Source: an uncultured Alphaproteobacteria bacterium
GTDB taxonomy: Bacteria > Pseudomonadota > Alphaproteobacteria > Rhodobacterales > Rhodobacteraceae
DNA length: 64,000 nt
NCBI GenBank assembly: GCA_902531755.1
Contig: CACAFI010000001.1
Location: 1 to 64,000, forward strand
Direction of reading: 5' to 3'
The translations under genes were made by a program, and so were the position numbers. Shown here in pieces: positions 34,251 to 42,841 of this stretch; position 1 is the stretch's first letter, and each line of letters starts with the position of its first letter. Under the pieces are notes generated by a model, which saw nothing but the letters and a program-made list of their open reading frames with translations, was not told the origin of the DNA and made no database searches.

Positions 34251-35454
34251 TTGGAAGGCTTGCAAGCGATCTCATCGCATTATTTGGTTTCCAGGCGGCT
34301 ATACCCTTGGGCCTTATTATTTTTACAAGTCCAGTTAAGGAGCTTGCAAGAGCTGTAATCTCAGCTCTTGCCAAAGTTTGACCCACACAATTGTGAACAC
34401 CTACACCAAGAGCCAAGTGACCTATAGTTCTTCGGGTAACATCATATTTATATGAGTTTTCCCATACTTCAGGATCAGTATTTGCTGACCCTAAAACACA
34501 AAGTATTTTTGTTCCCTCTTCTATAACTACGCCAGATACTTCGGTGTCTATAGCAGATGTACGACAAAAAGCCTTAACAGGGCTTGTTAGTCTTAAAGAT
34601 TCTTCTACTGCATTACCTACTAATGATTTATCGTCTTTTACTAATTGAAACTGTTCTGGATTTTCTGCAAAGCACCACAATAAATTTCCAATTGCACTAA
34701 CCGTAGTATCAATGCCTGCTGATAATAATGATCTCACTAACATTCCCGCTAACTGGTCCTCTTCAGAGTTTTCTGCTGTGCTACGATAAATCTCTTTTGC
34801 AAGGCCATCTGCGTCAATATTTTCTTCAAGGCATTGCTTATTTATTTTTTCAAGGACGGAAAGTCCTTTAGCCATTGCATCTCTACGAAACTCGTTATCA
34901 GGACCAAGAGCATTGAAAACCATAGCCCCGTACCCTAACAACGTTTCCTTATCGATTTTTTTTAAGCCTACAGCTTCTGGGAATACCCTAGTTGGAAATA
35001 TTTCTGCTAAATCAGAGATGCCATCTATCTCTTTTTTTTGTAATAGTTCACGTATCAATTTGTCAGCACAATCTTTAAAAAAATCTTTAAGTTGAGATAT
35101 TTTATTTGGCGACAGTGCTCGAGTAAGAAAACGCCTATTTTTTGTGTGCTCAGGCGGGTCAACTTCTAATACCAGAGATGGTGGTCTCCATGGCTTCTCC
35201 AGTTTGAAATCTTGAATTCCCACCCCTCTTGAAGAAACAAACCTTTTGTGGTCCGAGAAGACCTCCTTTGTTTCCTTATACCGCCCACATGCTAGCATTT
35301 TATATTTATTAAGGTAGACAAACGGCCCTCTTTCACGTAGAGCGCTAAAAAATGTTTGTGGATTTAGTAAGACTTCCTTTGAATACGGATCAATATCCCA
35401 TGCTGTAACATTTTGAGGAACCGCGATTGCTTTATGCCCTTGAAAGAGGTTCAT
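34234..35454 (-). CDS. Cytochrome P450
   Basis: A 406-residue soluble bacterial P450. Landmarks: HTKNRRFLTRALSP before helix C, the I-helix SAGIDTT, the K-helix EESLR (ExxR), and the heme loop LALGVGVHNCVGQTLARAE with the cysteine ligand; the usual Phe at the loop start is Leu. The acid-alcohol pair D-T in the I-helix is present, so oxygen activation should be intact. No ferredoxin or reductase gene is adjacent. Substrate unknown. Confidence 0.93.
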   Translation of the reverse strand: MNLFQGHKAIAVPQNVTAWDIDPYSKEVLLNPQTFFSALRERGPFVYLNKYKMLACGRYKETKEVFSDHKRFVSSRGVGIQDFKLEKPWRPPSLVLEVDPPEHTKNRRFLTRALSPNKISQLKDFFKDCADKLIRELLQKKEIDGISDLAEIFPTRVFPEAVGLKKIDKETLLGYGAMVFNALGPDNEFRRDAMAKGLSVLEKINKQCLEENIDADGLAKEIYRSTAENSEEDQLAGMLVRSLLSAGIDTTVSAIGNLLWCFAENPEQFQLVKDDKSLVGNAVEESLRLTSPVKAFCRTSAIDTEVSGVVIEEGTKILCVLGSANTDPEVWENSYKYDVTRRTIGHLALGVGVHNCVGQTLARAEITALASSLTGLVKIIRPKGIAAWKPNNAMRSLASLPIILET

Positions 35455-35504
35455 GCAAAAATTATCAGCCTATACAAAAACTAAATCAACTTCTTTTTAT
35501 CTTA

Positions 35505-35729
35505 TTATTCTTTCGGACGCTTGAAGACATATTCGGTCAAAGCTCTTCCTCCCCCAACCCGACTAGCACTTACTAATTCCCAACCTTGGTCGCCGTATTT
35601 ATTCAAAGAGGGCGCATAATTTCCTTGTCGCAATTGATCGGCATATAATTCATCATCTTTTGCCAGGTCCTGTAAGCTTTTTAAGCTTCTTACGTTCTCG
35701 ACCAATACTAAGTATTCCCATTTTCTCAT
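35505..35729 (-). CDS. Small DUF4177-like protein
   Basis: A 74-residue soluble protein: RKWEYLVLVENV at the start, LNKYGDQGWELVSAS in the middle and EYVFKRP at the end. The WEY...LN..G..GWELV...FKR pattern is that of DUF4177, small proteins of unknown function. It is leftward, 50 bases before the P450 start, and could share its transcript. Confidence 0.75.
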   Translation of the reverse strand: MRKWEYLVLVENVRSLKSLQDLAKDDELYADQLRQGNYAPSLNKYGDQGWELVSASRVGGGRALTEYVFKRPKE

Positions 35730-35817
35730 TTATAAGCTCCATCTAATCATATAGTATAAACGACTTAATTTCTCCGCTTTGTAGAGTGTTGAAAACATTA
35801 TTAATTAGGGATAAGGC

Positions 35818-36216
35818 CTAGTGAAAGGTTTCCTGAACACTTTTTGACATTAGCATAGTGAATACTATCCCTTGCATAATAAAAAATAGAGGGGAAATAA
35901 TGTAAAAAATAAATAGGTAAAAATAATCTTGTTTTATTTGCATTGGATTAAAGAACTCGCTTATAAATCCAAGAAAAACAAAGAGTAAGACCAATGGTAA
36001 ATAGGTTAATCTACCCAAATTTTTAAGTTTTATAAGAAAAAATGCATTCAACATATAGATAATGGAAAAAACGAGAAATAATACATTTTCAACATCGGTA
36101 AAATACTCTCTGCTTACATTTGTATTCATTGCGGTAGAATTATAGCCACCCCAAATAACTATTAGTAAGTATAGGAGCGATTTCACTAAGACCGCTTTTT
36201 TAAAATCATTTTTCAT
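35818..36216 (-). CDS. Four-helix membrane protein of unknown function
   Basis: A 132-residue protein with hydrophobic segments at about residues 11-24, 43-62, 70-87 and 100-123, and short charged loops. No conserved motif is recognised. It starts 9 bases after the stop of the DCC gene in the same direction, so the two are probably cotranscribed. Confidence 0.6.
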   Translation of the reverse strand: MKNDFKKAVLVKSLLYLLIVIWGGYNSTAMNTNVSREYFTDVENVLFLVFSIIYMLNAFFLIKLKNLGRLTYLPLVLLFVFLGFISEFFNPMQIKQDYFYLFIFYIISPLFFIMQGIVFTMLMSKSVQETFH

Positions 36217-36225
36217 TGATTTGTT

Positions 36226-36585
36226 TTAGATTGACATTTGGCAATGAGCCGATCGCGAAAACTTCCAATCAGCAAATTTATCATAAAGCAAACTAAGTAT
36301 AGATCGCACCCCTGGGATAGCACATATTAACGCTAACAGACGCCACCTTGGAAGTTTTTTCCAAATAGCTATAAACGCATCAATCCCAACATAGATAGTT
36401 CCTGCTTGGTCAGAAACATGCAACCTTCTTAGCGCATCACTTTGAGACACATTGATCTTCTTTAGGTGCTGTGGCTCATTTGCGATGTCGCGCCAAATAA
36501 AAGTTGTTGGCGGACTGATCTTCATATAATGAACTATCTCTCTGCTACAAAGACTACATTTCCCATCATAGAATACTGTTATCAT
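36226..36585 (-). CDS. Thiol-disulfide oxidoreductase-like DCC protein (DUF393)
   Basis: A 119-residue thioredoxin-like protein. The N-terminal VFYDGKCSLCSRE contains the DGxCxxC that names the family. Further features are FIWRDIA and a C-terminal helix pair (PGVRSILSLLYDKFADWKFSR). A role in redox handling is inferred from the CxxC; partners are unknown. It is followed by a small membrane protein. Confidence 0.85.
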   Translation of the reverse strand: MITVFYDGKCSLCSREIVHYMKISPPTTFIWRDIANEPQHLKKINVSQSDALRRLHVSDQAGTIYVGIDAFIAIWKKLPRWRLLALICAIPGVRSILSLLYDKFADWKFSRSAHCQMSI

Positions 36586-36693
36586 AATATTTCTCCTGGC
36601 TTGGAAGTAGGGTAATATTTATGAAGGTCAATAGATCGCTTATCAAATTTATTTATGTTTAGCTAGATTAACTATATCCTTTTTGCGTATCTT

Positions 36694-37443
36694 TCATTCC
36701 ATAAGTATAAAGTCTACACCGCCCAATTGAATATTGTTGTTTGTAAAAAACCCTCTGCTTACTGCTCTTTTCTCTATGTAGGGTTTTTTTACAGTATGAA
36801 TTTGGAAGGCTGATACATGCTCAGATTGTGACTCAGTATTCATAACAAAGTTTATATTTGATCCTGCTAAGTCGATCGAAGTACCATCAATAGATCTTTT
36901 CTTACCCAGTGCTTTTTCCCAATTAGATAATAAATTATCTGGATGTGGACTGCAGATGTTAACACCAGATAGGTGACTGACCAGTGATTTATTTATGTTT
37001 TCCTCCCATTCTGATCCTGCCCAAAGCCAAGAGGAGGGAGGATTCATATTATCTATTGACAAAATAGCACCACCGACTTGTTTTGGATGCAGGTGAAGAG
37101 ATTGACCATGAATACCGTCAGTGTTACGATTTTCGTGCCATACAATATCCATTTCAACAGTTTCTAGCCTTTTTCGTTCTTTTTCCAGATCAACTGAGTC
37201 AACAATGACCATATAGCCTCCGTCACCGCCTCTTTTTCTAAGGAAACGTTCCGCCGATGTATTTTCTTTTACGGGTGTTACCAGCTCTAAAAAGGTGTCT
37301 CCTAGAGGAATAAGAACATTTTGTAAGCCGAAGACAATTAACTCTGGATCACTGAATGTTCTTTTAAGCTCGAAAAGGTCACAAATGCTATCTGCTAGCA
37401 AGTCCATTTCGCTTGTAGCAATGACCAATTGCCTTAAACGCAT
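36694..37443 (-). CDS. Glyoxalase-like VOC protein (two-module)
   Basis: A 249-residue protein with a start RLRQLVIATSEMD and TFLELVTPV typical of the glyoxalase-like domain family PF13468. HPKQVGGAILSID and HLSGVNICSPHPDNL mark the second module. Metal ligands are less clear than in the VOC gene at 32012 because the first His is replaced (QLVIA where DHV is usual). The activity may be altered. Confidence 0.75.
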   Translation of the reverse strand: MRLRQLVIATSEMDLLADSICDLFELKRTFSDPELIVFGLQNVLIPLGDTFLELVTPVKENTSAERFLRKRGGDGGYMVIVDSVDLEKERKRLETVEMDIVWHENRNTDGIHGQSLHLHPKQVGGAILSIDNMNPPSSWLWAGSEWEENINKSLVSHLSGVNICSPHPDNLLSNWEKALGKKRSIDGTSIDLAGSNINFVMNTESQSEHVSAFQIHTVKKPYIEKRAVSRGFFTNNNIQLGGVDFILME

Positions 37444-37583
37444 ATTAAACCCATTTAAAAATTCTTAACTAGAAAAAAGAGTACAAAAAAAAAGCTCAAC
37501 TATAAAGAGATTAAAAAAATTTGATCATTCTTTACTACTCAGCGTTTATAGATAATATTACTATAACCAGTGAGACTTTATGA

Positions 37584-38729
37584 ATGAAAACAAATTTTGG
37601 CAAGGGACTGCTAGCTTTTTCTGAAGGTAAATATCAGCAGGCCTTTACCTTTTTTGAAAAATCCCATAAGGAAAACATTCCACCTGACAAGCATCTTACC
37701 TTGTATAATATGGGGCTAAGCTTAATTTTTTTTGAAGATTTGGCGCTTGCTGAGGATTATTTTTTGAAAGCATTAAATTATCTTCCTAATCACTCTGATA
37801 CTCTTCATTGGATTGCATATATTAATTTTAAGAAGGGACAATTATCAACTGCTCAAGATCATTATTTAGGTTCATTGAAATCAAATCCACGGTCGCAAAC
37901 AAGTATAAATGGCTGCATACATTTTTTTATTGAACAAGGGTTAAACGGAGAAGAAATAAAAGTCTTCTTGAATAAAAATGGTGTGCAACTTAAAGAAAAT
38001 GAAAATTTTTATTTGAAGCTTGCGGATTCAGTGAATGTATCGATTGATTCAAATATTAGCTTCTCTTTGATAGGAATAGATCCTCGATCTACGATGCAGA
38101 AGTCCATCAATAATTACGGTTGCTATGAGCCTTTAATGGTAAAAAAAATATTAAAAAATGTTGGAGAAACGGATATTGTATATGATATCGGAGCACATAT
38201 AGGTTATTACAGCAGTATTTTTAATAAAGTGACTAATAGTAAAGAAGTTGTATCACTTGAACCTGATTTTTATTCGAGTAATCTTATTAAAAGGAATGCA
38301 AATGAAAGAGGTATCGTAGTTAACAAGTTCATCGGAAGTGAGTTAGGCTACAATACAACCACTCTAAATGATTTATCATCCAAGCTTAACTTGAAGCCTT
38401 CAGTAATAAAGATGGATATTGAAGGTTTTGAAGTAGAAGCATTTGAAGGAGGGTGGGAAATAATAAGAAATCTGAGACCACAAATATTTTTGGAAATACA
38501 CCCAAAGTTTATTAACAAAAGAAATCCAATGGCATTTAATAAACTTATAGATGAACTTTTTAAACTTTACAACATGGAGTACGCTAGAAACCATTGGGGC
38601 CAGATTAAGGGTGAAGAAACTTTCCATAATGAATGGGAAAAGGCTACTCCTGATATTATATTTAAAATCGCTAATGAGATAATATTTAATGATCAAAAAC
38701 CTAACGCATTCGCTATACATTGTTTTTAG
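37584..38729 (+). CDS. TPR domain fused to an FkbM-family SAM methyltransferase
   Basis: A 381-residue protein. Residues 1-130 contain about three tetratricopeptide repeats (GLLAFSEGKYQQAFTFFEKS, GLSLIFFEDLALAEDYFLKAL, AYINFKKGQLSTAQDHYLGSL). Residues 185-350 form an FkbM methyltransferase with SAM motif I VYDIGAHIGYYSS and the catalytic-core VIKMDIEGFEVEAFEGG. FkbM proteins O-methylate sugars or natural products; the TPR arm probably recruits a protein or glycan partner. It stands alone on the plus strand in a leftward region. Confidence 0.88.
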   Translation: MKTNFGKGLLAFSEGKYQQAFTFFEKSHKENIPPDKHLTLYNMGLSLIFFEDLALAEDYFLKALNYLPNHSDTLHWIAYINFKKGQLSTAQDHYLGSLKSNPRSQTSINGCIHFFIEQGLNGEEIKVFLNKNGVQLKENENFYLKLADSVNVSIDSNISFSLIGIDPRSTMQKSINNYGCYEPLMVKKILKNVGETDIVYDIGAHIGYYSSIFNKVTNSKEVVSLEPDFYSSNLIKRNANERGIVVNKFIGSELGYNTTTLNDLSSKLNLKPSVIKMDIEGFEVEAFEGGWEIIRNLRPQIFLEIHPKFINKRNPMAFNKLIDELFKLYNMEYARNHWGQIKGEETFHNEWEKATPDIIFKIANEIIFNDQKPNAFAIHCF

Positions 38730-38771
38730 AGTAATTTTTATTAAAAAATAAAGACAGGGTAGAATGATTAA

Positions 38772-38987
38772 ATGAAAGTAAAAGATATTAAACAGATAGG
38801 TTTTCTAGATTGGTGGATACTTATTCCTCTTAGCATAATAATGTATTTAATTTTTCATTTATTTGCTTATTTCTTTTTAAATGTTCTTAATCATAAGCTC
38901 ACTGTGAGAAGCAAAGGTATAGTCCAATTTATTGGCTATACCATTGTTACTATTCTGATGCTAGTTTCCCTTATTTCATTTTTCTAA
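38772..38987 (+). CDS. Small two-span membrane protein
   Basis: 71 residues: hydrophobic segments at about 13-37 and 49-70 separated by a basic loop (NHKLTVRSKG). It follows the FkbM gene by 42 bases in the same direction. No family recognised. Charge distribution suggests both ends lie in the cytoplasm or periplasm together. Confidence 0.5.
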   Translation: MKVKDIKQIGFLDWWILIPLSIIMYLIFHLFAYFFLNVLNHKLTVRSKGIVQFIGYTIVTILMLVSLISFF

Positions 38988-39103
38988 TTGCAAAACCGAA
39001 AACCATTATAGAGACAGCTAACAACTAGGTGTACAAATTAGTTTTCTTTGCTATAGTAGGTTTACAAAGGTTTAGCAAATAAGACCTTACGGTTTATTAA
39101 GAA

Positions 39104-39162
39104 TGAGCAGCAACCTTTGTGCTTTCCTCCCTAACTTAGCCGCAGGGGGACGCGGCTTTTTT
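39104..39162 (+). ncRNA. Predicted small RNA with exposed CCUCCC motif and intrinsic terminator
   Basis: A 5' hairpin AGCA(g)CAA/TTGTGCT (39106-39123) is followed by single-stranded TTCCTCCCTAACTT and a clean terminator: AGCCGC (39138-39143), loop AGGGGGAC, GCGGCT (39152-39157), then six T. A weak promoter TTTAGC (39071-39076) and TATTAA (39095-39100) has an 18-base spacer. There is no reading frame. The order hairpin, CCUCCC(U)AA, terminal hairpin is the same as in the minus-strand element at 20395-20458. The 5' end is approximate. Confidence 0.55.
39138..39162 (+). terminator. Rho-independent terminator
   Basis: A G+C-rich 6-bp stem AGCCGC/GCGGCT with an 8-base loop and a run of six T (39157-39162). 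It points rightward, ending the predicted small RNA or, alternatively, the FkbM-membrane protein transcript about 150 bases upstream. Confidence 0.8.
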
Positions 39163-39186
39163 AGAGAAAGATATCATCAAAAAACA

Positions 39187-40393
39187 TCAAAACGAAGAAA
39201 CTTCAACCTGCATCTCTTTTATTTCTCGGAATCGAATTCGGTTAGCAATTTTTGGTTTTTTTGATAGGTTTATGTCTTTAAATGATAACATTAGCCTTAA
39301 AAACGCAACTTTTGCTTCTAGACGCGCCAGATTAATACCAGCACATATATGAATACCTAGTCCAAAAGATAAATGTCTGTTTGGTGACCTTGATATATCG
39401 AAGGTTTCAGGCTCAAAAAACTGTAAGGGATCTCTGTTGGCTCCGGCAATAATCATATGAACTGGAGTTCCCTTTTGAATTGTTACATCTCCTAGCATTG
39501 TTGTTTCCAAACAACGCCTATTATTAATTTGAATTGGTGGTTGAAATCTGAGAATTTCATCGATAGCTGTATCAATTCTTTCAGGCTCTTTTTGTAATAA
39601 TCTATATTGATCTCTGTGGTTAATAAGTTCATTAAGCCCATGCGATAACATATTTGTCGACGTTTCATGGCCTGCATTCAACATAAAAATGCATTGATGA
39701 AGTAGCTCTGTCTCAGATAATTCCAGACCTTCAGCTTCGATCAAAAGTGAAAGAATTTCATTAGATTTATTAATATCTTTATGAGTTTTTCGAAAATTTA
39801 TCTGATCTTTAAGGTATTGCTTGAAGTTCAAAACAGCAGCCGAACCCTCATCTAACTGTTTGGGTGTAAGTTTAGGTTCTAACGCCCCAAGAATTTTATG
39901 TGCCCAATCTCTAATTAAATTTCGATCCTCGCTTGGTATACCCAGAACGCTACAAACTACATCTACTGGAAGTCGAAAGGAAAAATCTGAAACAAAATCA
40001 AAAGTTTTTTTCTCTTGCATCATGACTAAATAACTATCCACTAACTTGGCGATATCTTTCTCTAAACCAAGAATAGCTTTAGGTGTAAAAGCCTGCTGAA
40101 AAATTTTTCTTATTCGCGTATGATCTGGCGGATCCACAAAAACGACGGAGGTTGTATGGTGCTCAAAAAGGGGTGATGAACCAAATTTTGCCCCAAATTC
40201 TGTTTTTTTTGTCAGAGCTCCAAATTCTAAAATTTCTATAAACACTAACTATATCTTTATATGTCGTTAATACATAGGAGCCATCGGAGTTTTTATGAAT
40301 AGGTGATTTTTCTCTGAGTAAATTATAATAGGTATATAAGTTGTCAATAAAGTCATTTGGGGGATTATAGAGGTCAAAAGATTCGGTGCTCAT
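39187..40393 (-). pseudogene. Cytochrome P450 split by a frameshift in an A8 run
   Basis: The N-terminal frame (from 40393) gives FDLYNPPNDFIDNLYTYY, SYVLTTYKDIVSVYRN and WSSDKK; the rest follows in another frame with TEFGAKFGSSPLFEHHTTS, AGHETSTN (I-helix), EILRF (ExxR) and heme loop SFGLGIHICAGINLAR. The switch falls in eight consecutive A (T8 on plus at 40203-40210); seven would restore one frame of about 401 codons. All catalytic motifs are intact, so slippage at the A run or a homopolymer sequencing error may rescue the protein. Confidence 0.85.
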
Positions 40394-40416
40394 AAAGTAA
40401 AGTTTATAAGATGATT

Positions 40417-41019
40417 TCAGTTAATTGTAGTAATAATCCACTTTCCATTTTGATAAGATTCAGTTTGGACTATAGTGCCATCCACTCCAAATTTTTCCCA
40501 TAAACCGTCTTTATTACCTTCAATATAAAATTGTTTCTCTTTAATATTTGCATTTAAAAAGTAATACACCCAAGTGCCATCCTTTTCGCCTTTTGCAAAC
40601 TGACCTTCAGATTTCTTAATTCCATTCATGTAATATTCAACCCAGTTCCCAACTTTTTTACCAACGGACATATCTCCAATGATTTTTAGTTGACCATTGG
40701 GGTGATAAGACTCAATGTGCCCAGAAAATGGGATATTTGAAAATTTTATGTAATATGTATCCTCTCTTTTGACAACTTCATCCATCTCAATTGAAACTGT
40801 TTTCTCAGAAGGTTTTTTAACGTTCTGTATACTTTTTTTATCTAAACTTTCGTCACTTTCATCAGGTTTATCTTCTATATATGTGTCTAATCGACCGAAA
40901 ACCCAATCGACAAAACTGTTGGTGAGTGTTTGAATAAAAAAGCCAGGTTCAGCCGCACAAATTTTGGGGTTAAAAGAACAAAAAAAGACTATAAAACACA
41001 GTAGGCCATATTTTTTCAT
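40417..41019 (-). CDS. Exported MORN-repeat protein (YwqK-like), paralogue of 33177-33743
   Basis: About 200 residues. An ATG at 41019 is preferred because the signal peptide KKYGLLCFIVFFCSFNPKICAA then starts the protein; an upstream start adds 13 residues. After an acidic linker come MORN_2-type repeats: GHIESYHPNGQLKIIGDM, GNWVEYYMNGIKK, GTWVYYFLNANIKE, GLWEKFGVDGT. Same repeat style as the paralogue 7 kb to the left. No toxin partner is seen. Possibly lipid-linked or periplasmic. Confidence 0.72.
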   Translation of the reverse strand: MKKYGLLCFIVFFCSFNPKICAAEPGFFIQTLTNSFVDWVFGRLDTYIEDKPDESDESLDKKSIQNVKKPSEKTVSIEMDEVVKREDTYYIKFSNIPFSGHIESYHPNGQLKIIGDMSVGKKVGNWVEYYMNGIKKSEGQFAKGEKDGTWVYYFLNANIKEKQFYIEGNKDGLWEKFGVDGTIVQTESYQNGKWIITTIN

Positions 41020-41090
41020 TTCAAGATAATGAGAGAAACATTCTAAAATTGCAATCAATACTATGTTTGTTTGATGCTTTGCAAAGAAAA

Positions 41091-42761
41091 TTATATTCTG
41101 TTTATCGCACTTATTACAGCTTTGATTGGCGCAAGAGTAATGGAAGTGTCTATGCCTACGCCGAACACACTTTTCCCACTCTCATCCGGAACTTTAATTT
41201 CTATGTAAGCTGCTGCTTCAGCAGAAGATCCTGAGCTTCTTGTATTTTGGCCAAAATCATTAAGCATAAAAGTTAGTTTGAAAGTATCTCTCATCGCATT
41301 TACAAAAGCGCTTATTGGACCGTTACCTGTGGAAGAAATTTTTATTTTATCCCCATTGTGATCTATGGTCGCTTCAACAAATTCGGTGTTATCGTCTTTG
41401 GACATTTTCTTGCTTTTAAACTTCAGTAGAGAAAACTTACCTTTTCTTAAAAATTCTTGCTCAAAGATACTCCAAATCATATCTGAAGTTATTTCTTTGC
41501 CTGTCTTGTCAGCGATGCTCTGAACTGCCTCGCTAAATTGAATTTGAGCTCCCCTTGGTATATTGATGTTGTGCTCTTGCTCTAATAACCAAGCAGAGCC
41601 AGCTTTTCCTGACTGCGAATTCACTCTAATAATTGCCTCATAAGTTCTTCCAATATCGCTGGGATCAATAGGCAAATATGGAACTTCCCAATGAGGGTCA
41701 TTAGATTTTGCAATTGCATCCATCCCCTTTCTAATCGCGTCCTGATGACTTCCCGAAAATGCAGTATGGACTAAAAGGCCTGCATAGGGATGACGTTGGT
41801 GTACAGGTAGTTGGTTGCAAAGCTCCGCAGTTTCAATAAGTTTGTTGATATCAGAAAAATCCAGCTCTGGATCAATACCTTGGGTAAACATGTTTAGTCC
41901 CAAAGTTACTATATCTACGTTTCCTGTTCGCTCCCCATTTCCAAACAATGTTCCTTCAACTCTATCGGCTCCTGCCATCAAACCTAGCTCAGTTGCAGCA
42001 ACCCCCGTTCCTCTATCGTTATGAGGATGTAAAGATAATATGACTCTATCTCTATCAGTGAAATTATTGCTCATCCATTCAATCTGGTCTGCATAAATGT
42101 TAGGGGTAGACATCTCTACAGTTGCTGGCAAATTAATAATTACTTTGTTTTGTTTTGATGCCTTCCAGCAATCTAATACAGTTTCACAAACATCTAGTGC
42201 ATAATCTAGTTCAGTTCCCGTGAAACTTTCTGGAGAATATTGAAGGGTAAGAGCAGTGTCCGGCAAATGCTTCAATCTCTCAAAAACCATTGCTGCACCA
42301 TCTAGTGCAATTTTCTTAACGCCATCTCTATCTTGTTTGAAAACAACCTTACGCTGCAAAGTAGATACTGAGTTATAAAGGTGTAAAATTGCCGATTTGC
42401 AACCCTTTAAAGCTTCAAACGTCTTATCAATTAAATGTTCTCTGGCTTGGGTGAGCACCTGTACTGTTACATCATTTGGTATAAGTTTATTATCAATTAG
42501 GTGTCGACAAAATTGAAAGTCGGTTTCAGAAGCAGATGGGAAACCGATCTCAATCTCCTTAAAGCCCATGGAGACCAAAGTTTCAAACATCTTAAGCTTG
42601 CGGGATGTATCCATTGGTTCAACTAAGGCTTGGTTCCCATCTCTGAGGTCAACGCTGCACCAAATTGGAGGTTTTTTAATAGCTTTACTGGGCCAAGTTC
42701 TTTTGTTCAAAGACACTGGGTCTGCTGGCTTATATTTTGTGTGCTTATCATTCACGTTCAT
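41091..42761 (-). CDS. leuA: 2-isopropylmalate synthase (LeuA, long form)
   Basis: First enzyme of leucine synthesis: condenses acetyl-CoA with 2-oxoisovalerate. The TIM-barrel domain has WCSVDLRDGNQAL (catalytic metal and Arg-Asp), EIGFPSASETDF, HPHNDRGTGVAATELG (metal His) and LFGNGERTGNVD. The C-terminal LeuA regulatory domain (about residues 430-556) would confer leucine feedback. At 556 residues it belongs to the long branch found in actinobacteria and many alphaproteobacteria. It is monocistronic here, and other leu genes are absent. Confidence 0.95.
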   Translation of the reverse strand: MNVNDKHTKYKPADPVSLNKRTWPSKAIKKPPIWCSVDLRDGNQALVEPMDTSRKLKMFETLVSMGFKEIEIGFPSASETDFQFCRHLIDNKLIPNDVTVQVLTQAREHLIDKTFEALKGCKSAILHLYNSVSTLQRKVVFKQDRDGVKKIALDGAAMVFERLKHLPDTALTLQYSPESFTGTELDYALDVCETVLDCWKASKQNKVIINLPATVEMSTPNIYADQIEWMSNNFTDRDRVILSLHPHNDRGTGVAATELGLMAGADRVEGTLFGNGERTGNVDIVTLGLNMFTQGIDPELDFSDINKLIETAELCNQLPVHQRHPYAGLLVHTAFSGSHQDAIRKGMDAIAKSNDPHWEVPYLPIDPSDIGRTYEAIIRVNSQSGKAGSAWLLEQEHNINIPRGAQIQFSEAVQSIADKTGKEITSDMIWSIFEQEFLRKGKFSLLKFKSKKMSKDDNTEFVEATIDHNGDKIKISSTGNGPISAFVNAMRDTFKLTFMLNDFGQNTRSSGSSAEAAAYIEIKVPDESGKSVFGVGIDTSITLAPIKAVISAINRI

Positions 42762-42841
42762 AACTTAAAGTTACAGCAAAAAAGAATTCAATAAAGCATT
42801 TTTCAACTGAATACATAATAAAAACTTAAGTTTCTCTAATT

